A DNA stretch of 64,000 nucleotides, from the NCBI GenBank assembly GCA_017398765.1, contig JAFQEY010000085.1:1-64000 (forward strand). The letters run 5' to 3'. The notes beneath the pieces were generated by a model, which saw nothing but the letters and a program-made list of their open reading frames with translations, searched no databases and was not told the origin of the DNA. Below, piece by piece: positions 9,018 through 17,404 of the stretch. Each line of letters starts with the position of its first letter. Position 1 is the first letter of the stretch. The DNA is from Akkermansia sp. (lineage in GTDB: Bacteria > Verrucomicrobiota > Verrucomicrobiia > Verrucomicrobiales > Akkermansiaceae). The position numbers and the translations under genes are program-made.

Positions 9018-10605
9018 TCTTCACCTGCCCGGTCAGTTGGATGACCCGTTGTGGCGTTTGCAGCATCTGTATTGGATTGAGAACAAATCCGGCCGCATGC
9101 AGCGATTCCGCCTGAATACCGCCCAGCTTCGTCTGCACCGCGGGATGTGGTACCGCAATTCTGTGCTCAAGGCTCGCCAGCTCGGCATCTCCACTTACGT
9201 GGCGATGCTGATGCTGGACCGCTGTCTCTTTATCCCGAACTTTCACGCGGGAATCATTGACAAAACACTGCCGGATGCGGAGCAGAAGCTTGAAAAGGTA
9301 CGCTTTGCCTGGGAGCATCTGGATTACCTTTCCCCCGGTGCTTCGCCGGAGGAGCAGGCTCTGGCTTATCTCGGCAGCCTGATTAAGCAGCGAACCGGTA
9401 TCATGAAAAAAGGTGCCCGGCATCCTGCATCGGATGCCCGCGGCAGACTTTCCTTTGCCAATGGGAGTGATATTCGCCTGGGGACAACGCTGCGCGGTGG
9501 CACGCTCCAGCTGCTGCATGTGTCAGAGCTGGCACATGTATCCGTCCATTCCCCCTGGCGGGCTCGCGAAATCCGCACCGGGGCTATCAACACCGTGCCG
9601 GCAGAGGGCACCATCATCCTGGAAAGCACGCATGAGGGTGGCCGCTACGGCGTCAACTATGAGATGACGGTGCAGGCCATGGAAAACGCCGCCCGGGCAG
9701 AGCTCTCTCCGCTGGATTTCCGCTTCTTCTTCTTCAGTTGGTTTGATAACCCGGAGTATACGCTGAAAGGCCGCGGTAGTTGGAGCGATACCATGGCTGC
9801 CTACTTTGAGCACCTGGAGCAGGAGAGCGGGGTAAAGCTCAGTCTTGCGCAGAAGCTGTGGTACGCCCGCATGGAGCGCACCATGGGGGCTGCCATGCGT
9901 CAGGAATATCCCTCCACCCCGGATGAGGCATTTGCCATGGGCAATGACGGTGCTATCTACGGTTCACAGATTGCTCTGCTGCGAGAATCCGGGAGGGTGG
10001 GGGCTGCGTTTGAATACAATGACCGGGAACCTCTCTATACCTCCTGGGATTTGGGACTCAGCGACCACACGGCCATCTGGCTGGTGCAGTGTTGGGGCGG
10101 TCAGGTCTATTGGCTTGACCACTACGCCGCCAATCAGTTCCCGCTGGAACACTATGTAGGAAAAATCAGGGAGTGGGAAAACCGCTATGGGCGTATCGCC
10201 GCGCATTTCCTGCCGCATGATGCCGCCCGGCGTGACCCGCACGGGCAATCCTATGTGGAAAGCCTGGCTGCGCAGGGAATCCACGCGGTGCGGGTCGTTC
10301 CGCGCACACCGGATATCTGGCGAGGTATCAATGTGCTGCGCGGGCTGCTGAGCAAGAGCTGGTTTCACCGTAACACACTCAGCCAGCGGGTGAATCTGCG
10401 TGGGGAAAAAGAACCCTCCGGACTTTCCTGCCTGGAGATGTACCGCACGGCCCCGGCGGGAGCTTCCGGCACCTGCCGGGAAACCCCGCTGCACGATGCA
10501 TCCTCCCACAGTGCAGATGCCGCCCGCACCTTCGCAGAAGCCCATTCTCACGGCATGGTTGCACCTGTGGTACACCGTGCCAAACCCCGGCGCGCCCTCA
10601 TGTAG
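9001..10605 (+). CDS. Phage terminase large subunit (TerL-like)
   Basis: Packaging ATPase/nuclease that would cut and pump DNA into a capsid. Residues 56-65 (KARQLGISTY) form the Walker-A-like loop typical of TerL proteins that lack the standard GKT signature. VSELAHV near residue 180 fits the Walker B region, and TSWDLGLSDHTAIW near residue 350 is the first acidic motif of the RNase H-like nuclease. PHDAARRDPHG follows near residue 408. The 534-aa length is normal for both domains. It is the last of three genes. No portal, capsid, protease or small terminase gene is nearby, so this is a remnant, a domesticated unit or part of a split element. Confidence 0.85.
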   Translation: MMDIANLHLPGQLDDPLWRLQHLYWIENKSGRMQRFRLNTAQLRLHRGMWYRNSVLKARQLGISTYVAMLMLDRCLFIPNFHAGIIDKTLPDAEQKLEKVRFAWEHLDYLSPGASPEEQALAYLGSLIKQRTGIMKKGARHPASDARGRLSFANGSDIRLGTTLRGGTLQLLHVSELAHVSVHSPWRAREIRTGAINTVPAEGTIILESTHEGGRYGVNYEMTVQAMENAARAELSPLDFRFFFFSWFDNPEYTLKGRGSWSDTMAAYFEHLEQESGVKLSLAQKLWYARMERTMGAAMRQEYPSTPDEAFAMGNDGAIYGSQIALLRESGRVGAAFEYNDREPLYTSWDLGLSDHTAIWLVQCWGGQVYWLDHYAANQFPLEHYVGKIREWENRYGRIAAHFLPHDAARRDPHGQSYVESLAAQGIHAVRVVPRTPDIWRGINVLRGLLSKSWFHRNTLSQRVNLRGEKEPSGLSCLEMYRTAPAGASGTCRETPLHDASSHSADAARTFAEAHSHGMVAPVVHRAKPRRALM

Positions 10606-10615
10606 GGCGCGCCGG
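10587..10615. other. Strong 12-bp hairpin spanning the terL stop codon
   Basis: CCGGCGCGCCCT (10587-10598) and AGGGCGCGCCGG (10604-10615) are perfect complements around a 5-nt loop. The TAG stop of terL lies at 10603-10605, inside the structure. There is no T-tract, so simple intrinsic termination is doubtful. A Rho-assisted end or an mRNA 3' stabiliser is possible. Confidence 0.6.
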
Positions 10616-10706
10616 CTCGGCAGCTGAATTCGGTGGGTTTTCGGGGGAAAATCACAGAGCTTTGTCGGTAAAACGATGAAAAAATGTAAATAGCGTGACA
10701 AAAAAC

Positions 10707-10735
10707 TTGACACGAACAGCTGTTTGGTGTATCTT
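10707..10735 (+). promoter_or_regulatory. Promoter of rpsU
   Basis: TTGACA (10707-10712), a 17-bp spacer and TATCTT (10730-10735). The expected leader to the rpsU ATG is about 40 nt. Confidence 0.8.
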
Positions 10736-10780
10736 GCCTGCCCGTTCCCGGACTAATTACTAACAACCATATCATTAATC

Positions 10781-11017
10781 ATGCGTTCCGTCACCGTACG
10801 TAAAGGAGAACCGATCGATCGCGCCCTCAAGCGCCTCAAGACTAAGCTCGATACTGAGGGTATCCTCGAAGAGATGCGCCGTCGCCGCGCTTTTGAGAGC
10901 CCCATGGATGAGAAGCGTCGCAAGGCTCGTTCCGCCAACAAGCGTAACAAGGTAAAGTGGCACTTCACCAACAAGGAGGAGATTCCGGCTGCTGCCGTGA
11001 CTCCCGCTGAGGCCTGA
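10781..11017 (+). CDS. rpsU: 30S ribosomal protein S21
   Basis: 78-aa basic protein of the small ribosomal subunit. The N-terminal pattern VTVRKGEPIDRALKRLK and the Arg/Lys-rich middle are diagnostic for bS21. The C-terminus carries a short acidic/Ala extension (EEIPAAAVTPAEA) beyond the usual end. It is a single gene with its own sigma70 promoter upstream and a perfect 14-bp hairpin downstream. Confidence 0.97.
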   Translation: MRSVTVRKGEPIDRALKRLKTKLDTEGILEEMRRRRAFESPMDEKRRKARSANKRNKVKWHFTNKEEIPAAAVTPAEA

Positions 11018-11042
11018 ATCTGAGTGTTCGGGAATTTTTCTG

Positions 11043-11074
11043 AAACGAGTAAGCGATTTTTCGCTTACTCGTTT
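11043..11074. terminator. Perfect 14-bp hairpin between rpsU and hpt
   Basis: AAACGAGTAAGCGA (11043-11056), a TTTT loop, and the complementary TCGCTTACTCGTTT (11061-11074). The tail after the stem is not T-rich, but the 3' arm itself ends in GTTT. Most likely the 3' end of rpsU mRNA. Confidence 0.55.
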
Positions 11075-11124
11075 CGCTGTTGCTCAGGCGGTCCACCTCC
11101 GCTTGTTTTTTCAGATACCCGGTC

Positions 11125-11637
11125 ATGAACATCATCCCCCTTTATTCCGCATCACAGATACAACAGGCCGTTTCCCGCACGGCGGAAGAAATAATAGCTG
11201 CTTTCGGGGCAGAGGAACCGGTGGTGGCACTCTGCCTGCTGAATGGGGCTATTTGGTTTGCCGCGGATTTGCTGCGCTGCCTCCCTGCCAATTTTGAGCT
11301 GCAGACCCTCCGCCTATCCAGCTATGAGGGGATGCAAAGCATGGGCAACATCACGTGGCACAGTGCCTTGCCGGACTGCCGGGGAAAGCGTGTGCTGGTG
11401 CTGGATGACGTGTTGGATACCGGGCGTACCATGTGCTCCGTCTGTGAAGCCCTGCGGGCATGTGGCGCAACCACGGTGCTCTCTGCTGTGGCCATCGATA
11501 AAAAAGGCTGCCGAGAGGTGGAATATGAGGCTGATTTTCGCGCCCTGACTTGTGAAGACGTTTTTCTGGTGGGGTATGGGTTGGATTTTAACGGAAAATA
11601 TCGCAATCTCCCCTACATCGGGTATGTGAGCAGATGA
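11125..11637 (+). CDS. hpt: Hypoxanthine-type phosphoribosyltransferase
   Basis: Salvages purine bases by joining hypoxanthine or guanine to PRPP in the cytosol. The 170-aa length is normal. The PRPP-binding loop VLVLDDVLDTGRTM (about residues 88-101) is the type I PRTase signature, and LCLLNGAIWFAADL is the conserved N-terminal pocket segment. I chose ATG 11125 because an upstream in-frame extension would run back into the rpsU hairpin. Exact base preference cannot be told from sequence. A gap of about 130 bp containing a promoter separates it from the next gene. Confidence 0.88.
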   Translation: MNIIPLYSASQIQQAVSRTAEEIIAAFGAEEPVVALCLLNGAIWFAADLLRCLPANFELQTLRLSSYEGMQSMGNITWHSALPDCRGKRVLVLDDVLDTGRTMCSVCEALRACGATTVLSAVAIDKKGCREVEYEADFRALTCEDVFLVGYGLDFNGKYRNLPYIGYVSR

Positions 11638-11721
11638 GTAACGGAAAGCCCGTCGGAGCGGCGGCGGAAACGGATTGCTGCGCGCGAGTCGCTGAATAAT
11701 GAGCAATTTTGCCCATTCTAC

Positions 11722-11750
11722 TTGTCAATTGGTGTGCTGTGTGCTATTCT
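11722..11750 (+). promoter_or_regulatory. Promoter of the GH36-like gene
   Basis: TTGTCA (11722-11727), a 17-bp spacer and TATTCT (11745-11750), with the ATG 19 bp after the -10. It overlaps a longer in-frame ORF extension (ATG at 11722), which argues for the ATG at 11770. Confidence 0.65.
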
Positions 11751-11769
11751 CTCTCCGCGAACAGTTACC

Positions 11770-13695
11770 ATGATTCAGAACGCATTTATCAGCATCGATA
11801 TCCGCACTGCCGGCAGAAGGTTTGCCGGGGTTACGGTGTGGGATAAAGTCAATGGCCGCAGCTATGAGCTCGGCAAGGATATTTTCAGCATTCTGTTACA
11901 GGAAGCTCTTACGGATGAGGCATGCTCCAAAAAGGAGTACACAGAGAAGTGCCTGCCGCTCAGCAGTTCAGATTTGATGTGCGGGGAGCTGACCGTAAGC
12001 CGTATAGCCGCAGATTCTTCTGCCCGCCGTCTGGTGGAGCACCGCGCCGGCACCCGTGCCGTACTGCCATTTGCCGTGACCACGGACGGCTACAAGCTGG
12101 AGTGGTGGCTGGAACTGCGGGAGGGACAGCCCTATTTCCGCACCGGGCTCAATATCACCCCCATGCAGTTTGCCATGCCAGCCCGCAAAATTACACTTTT
12201 GCAGGTGACTGCGCCGGAAGCTCGCGTGGAGGGTACGGTAAAGGGAGCCCCCATTGTGGCGGCGGGCAATCGCCTCTTTGCCGGGGTGGAAAGCCCCCTT
12301 TGCACCGGAGCGGTGACCCCGGAGGGCTTCACTTGCTCTCTGGAGCGCACCACTCATCTGCCCGCCCGTACGACCACCTGCATCTCTGCCGTCATGGGCT
12401 TCTGCCACCCCGGCCAGCTGCGCCGCACGTTCCAGCTCTCGTATCTGAATGAGGAGCGCGCCCGCCCGTACTTTCCCCTGTTCAATTACAACACGTGGTA
12501 CGATATCGGCTACTTCACCAAATACACGGAAAAGGACGTGTTGGATACCATCCGCCTTTTTGGTGAGGAACTGGTAGCCAAACGCGGGGTCACCATGGAT
12601 TCTTTCCTGCTGGATGACGGCTGGGATGACCCCGAAACGCTCTGGCAGTTCCACAGCGAGCTCCCCAATGAGTTCCGCGAGGTGCGCGCACTGGCAGAAA
12701 GTTACGGTGCAAGCCCCGGTGTGTGGTTCTCCCCCTGGGGCGGCTATGGTCAGCCCAAGCTTAACCGTCTGGCTGCCGCAGGGGATACGTATGAAACCAA
12801 TGAGCGCGGCTTTGCGCTCTCCGGCCCCAAATACTATGAGCTTTTCCGGGAGATGTGCCTGCACATGATTCGGGAAAACGGTGTCAACCACTTCAAGCTG
12901 GATGGCTGCTCCGGCATGGCGGAACCCGCTCCCGGCTCCCGCTTCGGCTCTGATTTTGAAGCCGCCATCTCACTCATAGATGAGCTGCGCGCCGAACGCC
13001 CGGACATTTACATCAACCTGACCACCGGTACCTGGGCCAGTCCTTTCTGGTTCAGCATTGCGGACTCTGTGTGGCGCGGCAACTGGGACCACGATTTCTG
13101 CGGTGTCGGTACGGCGCGCCAGCAGTGGATTACTTTCCGCGATGCCATGATTTACGCCCACAACGTGAAGATTTCGCCGCTCTGCCCCATCAACTCGCTC
13201 ATGACCCACGGCGTTATTTACAACAAAGGCGCACGCGGGCTGATGACCACGGAGGGAGACGACCTGGCAGATGAAATCTGGAGCGGGTTGGGGCTGGGCA
13301 CACAGATGCAGGAGATTTATATCACCCCGTCCATGCTGCAGCCGCATGAGTGGGACACTCTGGCAGCCGCTGCCAAGTGGACCCGCGCTAACGCGGCCAC
13401 CATGGTGGACAGTCACTGGGTGGGTGGCGACCCCGCCGCGTTAGAGCCCTACGGCTTTGCTTCCTGGAGCCCCGAAAAGGGCATTTTGGTGCTGCGCAAC
13501 CCCTCCGATTCCGAGCAGGAGTTCAGCTTTGATCCCGCCGCCGTGTTTGAACTGCCGCTCGGTGCGCCTCTGCGCTATGCTCTCAGCTCCCCCAAGGGGG
13601 ACACGCTGCCCGCAGAAGCCTGTGCCGGAACCGCAACCACGCTGCGCCTCAAGCCGTTCCAGGTCGTTGTATTGGAAGCTGTTCCTTTAGATTAA
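11770..13695 (+). CDS. GH36-type alpha-galactosidase or alpha-N-acetylgalactosaminidase
   Basis: Retaining glycosidase of clan GH-D that removes terminal alpha-linked galactose or GalNAc. The protein is about 641 aa. It has an N-terminal beta-rich region and then a TIM barrel beginning near FNYNTWYDIGY. DSFLLDDGWDDP is the conserved GH27/36/31-like barrel strand. HFKLDGCSG holds the probable nucleophile Asp378, and SVWRGNWDHDFCG is likely to carry the acid/base aspartate. No signal peptide is visible, so it would act on imported or cytosolic glycans. In an Akkermansia-like host, mucin or blood-group glycans are plausible substrates, but this is inference. The protein starts after the promoter at 11722-11750. 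Confidence 0.85.
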   Translation: MIQNAFISIDIRTAGRRFAGVTVWDKVNGRSYELGKDIFSILLQEALTDEACSKKEYTEKCLPLSSSDLMCGELTVSRIAADSSARRLVEHRAGTRAVLPFAVTTDGYKLEWWLELREGQPYFRTGLNITPMQFAMPARKITLLQVTAPEARVEGTVKGAPIVAAGNRLFAGVESPLCTGAVTPEGFTCSLERTTHLPARTTTCISAVMGFCHPGQLRRTFQLSYLNEERARPYFPLFNYNTWYDIGYFTKYTEKDVLDTIRLFGEELVAKRGVTMDSFLLDDGWDDPETLWQFHSELPNEFREVRALAESYGASPGVWFSPWGGYGQPKLNRLAAAGDTYETNERGFALSGPKYYELFREMCLHMIRENGVNHFKLDGCSGMAEPAPGSRFGSDFEAAISLIDELRAERPDIYINLTTGTWASPFWFSIADSVWRGNWDHDFCGVGTARQQWITFRDAMIYAHNVKISPLCPINSLMTHGVIYNKGARGLMTTEGDDLADEIWSGLGLGTQMQEIYITPSMLQPHEWDTLAAAAKWTRANAATMVDSHWVGGDPAALEPYGFASWSPEKGILVLRNPSDSEQEFSFDPAAVFELPLGAPLRYALSSPKGDTLPAEACAGTATTLRLKPFQVVVLEAVPLD

Positions 13696-13701
13696 TTCTG
13701 T

Positions 13702-13729
13702 TTTCCCGCCCGGCTGCCGGTGCGGGAAA
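13702..13729. terminator. Hairpin after the GH36-like gene
   Basis: TTTCCCGC (13702-13709) pairs with GCGGGAAA (13722-13729) around a 12-nt loop. It lies just after the stop, and no clear T-tract follows. Confidence 0.4.
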
Positions 13730-13822
13730 GCATCCGGATAAGGAGAGGGGTATCGGCTGATGCATAGAGGGCAGGGGAAGTCTCAAATGTTGACTCTGTT
13801 TTGGTGTCCGTACAGTAGACGA

Positions 13823-13850
13823 TTGACTTTTTTTTATTTATGGGTAGAAT
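13823..13850 (+). promoter_or_regulatory. Promoter of the GH18 gene, overlapping the first in-frame ATG
   Basis: TTGACT (13823-13828), a 16-bp spacer and TAGAAT (13845-13850). It covers the first ATG (13840), so translation must begin later. A GTG at 13858, 7 bp after the -10, would be the first codon of a leaderless mRNA. Confidence 0.6.
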
Positions 13851-13857
13851 AACAAGC

Positions 13858-15357
13858 GTGAAGCATGGAATGTTGACAGGCGTGCTGCTGGCGGTTGTTG
13901 CCGGCATATCTCAGGCGTTGACGGTGGAGACTCGTCAGACTCACGGCGTGTTCTATGCCGGAACTAATAGGCAGGCTATCATGCAGATAAAGGTGTGTGG
14001 TGAACCGGGAGAGCAAATCCGCGCTTTGGAATTTTCTACCGCTAAAACGAAAAATTCATCGGACATCAAATTAGCTCGCCTGTATTCTTCCGGCTGCAAT
14101 AATGCATTTGCACCTCAGGCGACCGGAACCAACAGGGCTGTGGAATTGGCAAAGACAAAAGTATCTGATGATACGTTTATCTTCAACCCGAAAATAACGC
14201 TGGAGCATCCCACCACTTATCTCTGGCTGGCGTATGATATATCCCCGCGAGCCGGTGGTAACAACATCATTGATGCCGTTTGCAGTGTTGTCAAAACAGG
14301 CAACAATGAGGTGACCCCTGAACGGAAGAAAGGTGATGCCGTGGTAAAAGAGCGTGCTGCGCGTGTTTACCCCTTTACTCACCGCATTGTTCCTTATTAC
14401 CGCCCACGCTGGGTGAAAGGCTGGGGTAATGCGCGAGAAGCCGTCCATCTTACCGCTGAGCATTTCAGGAGCTTCACTGATATTGTTCACTTTGCCTACT
14501 CTGTTGGTGCAGATGGTTCTGTGCAGCTTCAGTGGGTGGGAGAGGGTGCCGACCCGGTAGAGGTGGTGGATGATGCGCTTAAAGAACTGAAGCGGTTGAA
14601 AGGCAAAAGTGCCTCTCGGCTCATAGCAGGATTCGGGCACATGGATGAAGCTATGACTGCCGCTGTTGCCACCCCGGATACTCGACGTCAATTGGCTCGC
14701 AACATGGCTGAATGGGTGCTCAGCAGGGGCTACAGGGGCGTGGATATTGATTGGGAATACCCGGATACGCCTGATCAGTGGCAGAACTTCGGTGCCTTTC
14801 TGGCAGATTTGCGGGAAGAATTAGCCGGCTCTGCTACCTCCGTCAGCATCGCAGCCTCTGTCACCTACAAAATCCCCACCGTCTATGTGACCGACCAGCT
14901 TGATTTTCTCATGACCATGTCGTATGACGACTTGGGGGATGAGCATTCCTCCATGTGGAGATTTCAGAACGATGCCAACAAATGTCTTAACGATTTCAGG
15001 ATGCCGAAGGCTCGTATAGTGGCAGGGCTACCCTTTTACAGCAATGAAAAAGGAAAACTAACTGTTCAGTATGGCTACTCGCAGATACGCTCCTGGTATC
15101 CTAATCTTCCCCCTACTGCCAACCATTTCATTGCTAAAAATGAGGATGGGTCTAACGGTCCGCAACATAGTTTCAACGGTCCCGCTCTCATCAAGGAAAA
15201 ATGCTCCTGGCTGCGGAAGAATCGTTTCGGCGGCGTGATGATTTGGGCTTATGATACAGATATAGCACTCTCTCACCGTGCGTCTCTTGCTCGTGCCCTG
15301 TATTCCGTTCTTAAACAAAAGAAGCGGGGCAGCGGTCAGCGGGACAGAGAGAACTGA
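13858..15357 (+). CDS. Secreted GH18 glycosidase with N-terminal sialidase-associated-type domain
   Basis: Predicted exported enzyme of about 499 aa: an N-terminal signal peptide ending near GISQA, then a domain of about 120 aa ending in TTYLWLAYDIS that resembles the beta-sandwich found at the N-terminus of BNR sialidases. A GH18 barrel follows from about residue 170. YRGVDIDWEYP is the GH18 active-site strand, with Glu300 as the proton donor, and FLMTMSYDD and GGVMIWAYD are later conserved strands. The likely role is hydrolysis of beta-1,4 GlcNAc bonds in chitin-like, peptidoglycan or host N-glycan substrates. The start is uncertain: ATG 13840 is inside the promoter, GTG 13858 keeps a basic n-region, and ATG 13870 would lose it. 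Confidence 0.85.
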   Translation: MKHGMLTGVLLAVVAGISQALTVETRQTHGVFYAGTNRQAIMQIKVCGEPGEQIRALEFSTAKTKNSSDIKLARLYSSGCNNAFAPQATGTNRAVELAKTKVSDDTFIFNPKITLEHPTTYLWLAYDISPRAGGNNIIDAVCSVVKTGNNEVTPERKKGDAVVKERAARVYPFTHRIVPYYRPRWVKGWGNAREAVHLTAEHFRSFTDIVHFAYSVGADGSVQLQWVGEGADPVEVVDDALKELKRLKGKSASRLIAGFGHMDEAMTAAVATPDTRRQLARNMAEWVLSRGYRGVDIDWEYPDTPDQWQNFGAFLADLREELAGSATSVSIAASVTYKIPTVYVTDQLDFLMTMSYDDLGDEHSSMWRFQNDANKCLNDFRMPKARIVAGLPFYSNEKGKLTVQYGYSQIRSWYPNLPPTANHFIAKNEDGSNGPQHSFNGPALIKEKCSWLRKNRFGGVMIWAYDTDIALSHRASLARALYSVLKQKKRGSGQRDREN

Positions 15358-15446
15358 CCACAGTATCCCCCAGGCCCACCGGTGCAGAACGCCTGTCTCA
15401 GCTACTCCTGCCAATGCGGGCAGAGCCGAATCCCCTCATCGCGTTT

Positions 15447-16427
15447 TCATTTCCCCGCCGTGGTGCGGACGGAGACGGAGGCGGTGTTGGGGAGGATGTA
15501 TTTGTGGAGCTCGACGGTGGCGCGGGTGGCACCGAACTCGCGGACGCAGCAGGCGGCGAACTTGTCTGCCAGCGTCTCCAGGAGGATGGTGGGCTCTGCC
15601 TGTGCCAGTGCCGTGAGGCGTTGGGAGAGGGTGTCGTAGCAGATGGTGCGGGAGATGTCCTCGCCGGTGGCGGAGAAGGGGCAGGGCGGGGTGAGGGTGA
15701 TGTTGGCAGTGAGCCGCTGGGGCAGGGCCCGCTCTTCTTCCGGCACGCCGATGCAGCAGGTGAACTCCAGAGAGTTGATGCTGATGGTGTCTGCCGCCGG
15801 CAGCAGGCATTTTTCCAGCAGGCGCTGCAGGTAGCTCAGATCGGGCACGGTGATGTCCGGGGCGGCATGGGAGAGCTGGTCGGCGTTGTTGTAGCCGGTG
15901 AGCACGCCGATACCGATGATGCCGACGCAGTGCGCGGCGTTGATGTCGTGCTGCATGTCGCCGATAAAGGCGGTTTCCTCCGCACGGAGTCCGTGTTGTT
16001 TCATGAGCCCCGGGATGTAGTGTTCCTTGTTGTGAACCCCGGAGTGGATGTGCTCGAAGTAATGGTGGAGGTTGAGGTGGCGTGACTGCTCGTCGAATGC
16101 CTTGGGATCCATGCTGGTGAGGATGAAGCAGCGGATGCCGCGGGCTCGGCAGAACTCCAGAAAGGCGCGAGCATGCGGAATCTCCGTCACCTGCAGGGCT
16201 GAGGCATCAAAGGCGTAGCGGTAGAAATTTTCCAAATCTTCCAGCTTGGCTTCCGGGGTTTTGACGGCGTAATAGTCCGGGTAGGGCAGCTGGAACTCGG
16301 CGCGGAATGCCTCGCGGGTGAGGGGGGGGAGCTTGTATTGGGCCAGTACGTAGTTGGTGGCCTCTATGGTGAGGGCGAGGTCGTCGCAGAGCGTGCCGGA
16401 CCAGTCGAAGATGAGATTGCGGAACAT
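15447..16427 (-). CDS. HAD-type phosphatase fused to dihydroneopterin aldolase (FolB)
   Basis: 326-aa two-domain protein. Residues 1-210 form a HAD hydrolase of the phosphoglycolate-phosphatase type: motif I FDWSGT (nucleophile Asp8, the usual second Asp replaced by Ser10), motif II FILTSMD, and FIGDMQHDINAAH as motif IV. Residues about 215-326 match dihydroneopterin aldolase (FolB): FTCCIGVPEEERALPQ at the front, and ATVELHKYILP containing the likely catalytic Lys. FolB makes hydroxymethyl-dihydropterin for folate. The fused phosphatase could dephosphorylate dihydroneopterin triphosphate or monophosphate, but this is inference. It is the last gene of the nadB operon, 13 bp after its neighbour. 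Confidence 0.88.
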   Translation of the reverse strand: MFRNLIFDWSGTLCDDLALTIEATNYVLAQYKLPPLTREAFRAEFQLPYPDYYAVKTPEAKLEDLENFYRYAFDASALQVTEIPHARAFLEFCRARGIRCFILTSMDPKAFDEQSRHLNLHHYFEHIHSGVHNKEHYIPGLMKQHGLRAEETAFIGDMQHDINAAHCVGIIGIGVLTGYNNADQLSHAAPDITVPDLSYLQRLLEKCLLPAADTISINSLEFTCCIGVPEEERALPQRLTANITLTPPCPFSATGEDISRTICYDTLSQRLTALAQAEPTILLETLADKFAACCVREFGATRATVELHKYILPNTASVSVRTTAGK

Positions 16428-16440
16428 GTCAGAGTAAAAA

Positions 16441-17397
16441 TCAGTCTTTGCGTTTCAGTCGACGCCCGTCTTTTGTGGTGGAGGTCGGGGTGGTGGTAAT
16501 GTTGTATCTGTCCTGGTATTTGCGGATGGCTTTCTTGAGGGCGGGATTCACGAAGGGATTATCACGCCCGTAGCGAGCCCAGGGACCGCCGGGCACGAGC
16601 CCGAATTCCACGAAACGCCAATGCACGGTGGCAGTGCCGCCCGTGATGCCGAGGTAGTCTCGCACGGCGGGTGAGATGTCGATACCCGCACCCTTGTTGG
16701 CGGTGTTGCGCGGGCGCTCACCGCCGAAAACGTATTGCCAGTCATCGGTGTTGAACGGCCCGCAGTCCTCCCACTGCGCGAAGCAGTAGCGACCGTTGTA
16801 GTATATCTGCACCCAGGTTCCGCGGCAGACGGATTCATACTTTCCGTCCTTGTCCCGGCGGTACCAGGGGATGACTTTGGCGGCCTCCGGTTTGGGCCCG
16901 CCTTTCTCAATATCATTGTACGGGAGCGCCACGTAGAAAGGGTTGAGCTGCGGGGTAAAGGCTTTGGGAGCGTAGGTGACGGGGTCTCGGTTGGCGGGGT
17001 TGGGGTCATCATAGCCGCCGTAGTTGGCATTCCACTGGCTGTCCCAGCTACTGGCGGTGTTGGGCACGGGATTGCGCGCCGTGGCCTGTTCTCCGATGTA
17101 AAAATAGGTGGCGGTGATGTCAAAGTGCCAGGGGTAGGCACCGGGGCGGAGGCGTTGCGGGCGGGTTTTGGGGTCGGGGAAGTTGCTGCGGTGGCTCTGG
17201 TCGAAGGTGGGGCGGAGCGGCCCGTGTTTGATGGCTTCCGTGCGCAGGTTTTCTTCCGTCATGCTGCGGCGCGTCTCTCCGCTGACTCTTGTGTTGAGTT
17301 TACTGCCGGAGATGGAGCGGCGCACGCGCTGCTGAGCGTCTGCTGCGGGCAGCAGCAGCGCGGCAAGCAGCAGCAGACTGAGAGCGCGGTGTATCAT
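16441..17397 (-). CDS. Secreted double-psi beta-barrel-like protein
   Basis: About 318 aa with a clear signal peptide (MIHRALSLLLLAALLLPAA). The C-terminal half contains CRGTWVQIYYNGRYCFAQWEDCGPF, later GAGIDISPAVRDYLGI and ATVHWRFVE. This order (DxGPF, then IDxSxAxxxxLG, then V-W-F) is that of RlpA/expansin-type double-psi barrels. Such domains bind or cut peptidoglycan or act in the envelope; here the catalytic state is unknown. I chose ATG 17397 because it starts the signal peptide and lies 7 bp after the nadB stop; a longer ORF runs back into nadB. Co-transcription with nadB and FolB has no obvious functional reason. Confidence 0.7.
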   Translation of the reverse strand: MIHRALSLLLLAALLLPAADAQQRVRRSISGSKLNTRVSGETRRSMTEENLRTEAIKHGPLRPTFDQSHRSNFPDPKTRPQRLRPGAYPWHFDITATYFYIGEQATARNPVPNTASSWDSQWNANYGGYDDPNPANRDPVTYAPKAFTPQLNPFYVALPYNDIEKGGPKPEAAKVIPWYRRDKDGKYESVCRGTWVQIYYNGRYCFAQWEDCGPFNTDDWQYVFGGERPRNTANKGAGIDISPAVRDYLGITGGTATVHWRFVEFGLVPGGPWARYGRDNPFVNPALKKAIRKYQDRYNITTTPTSTTKDGRRLKRKD

Positions 17398-17404
17398 CTC
17401 TTTC

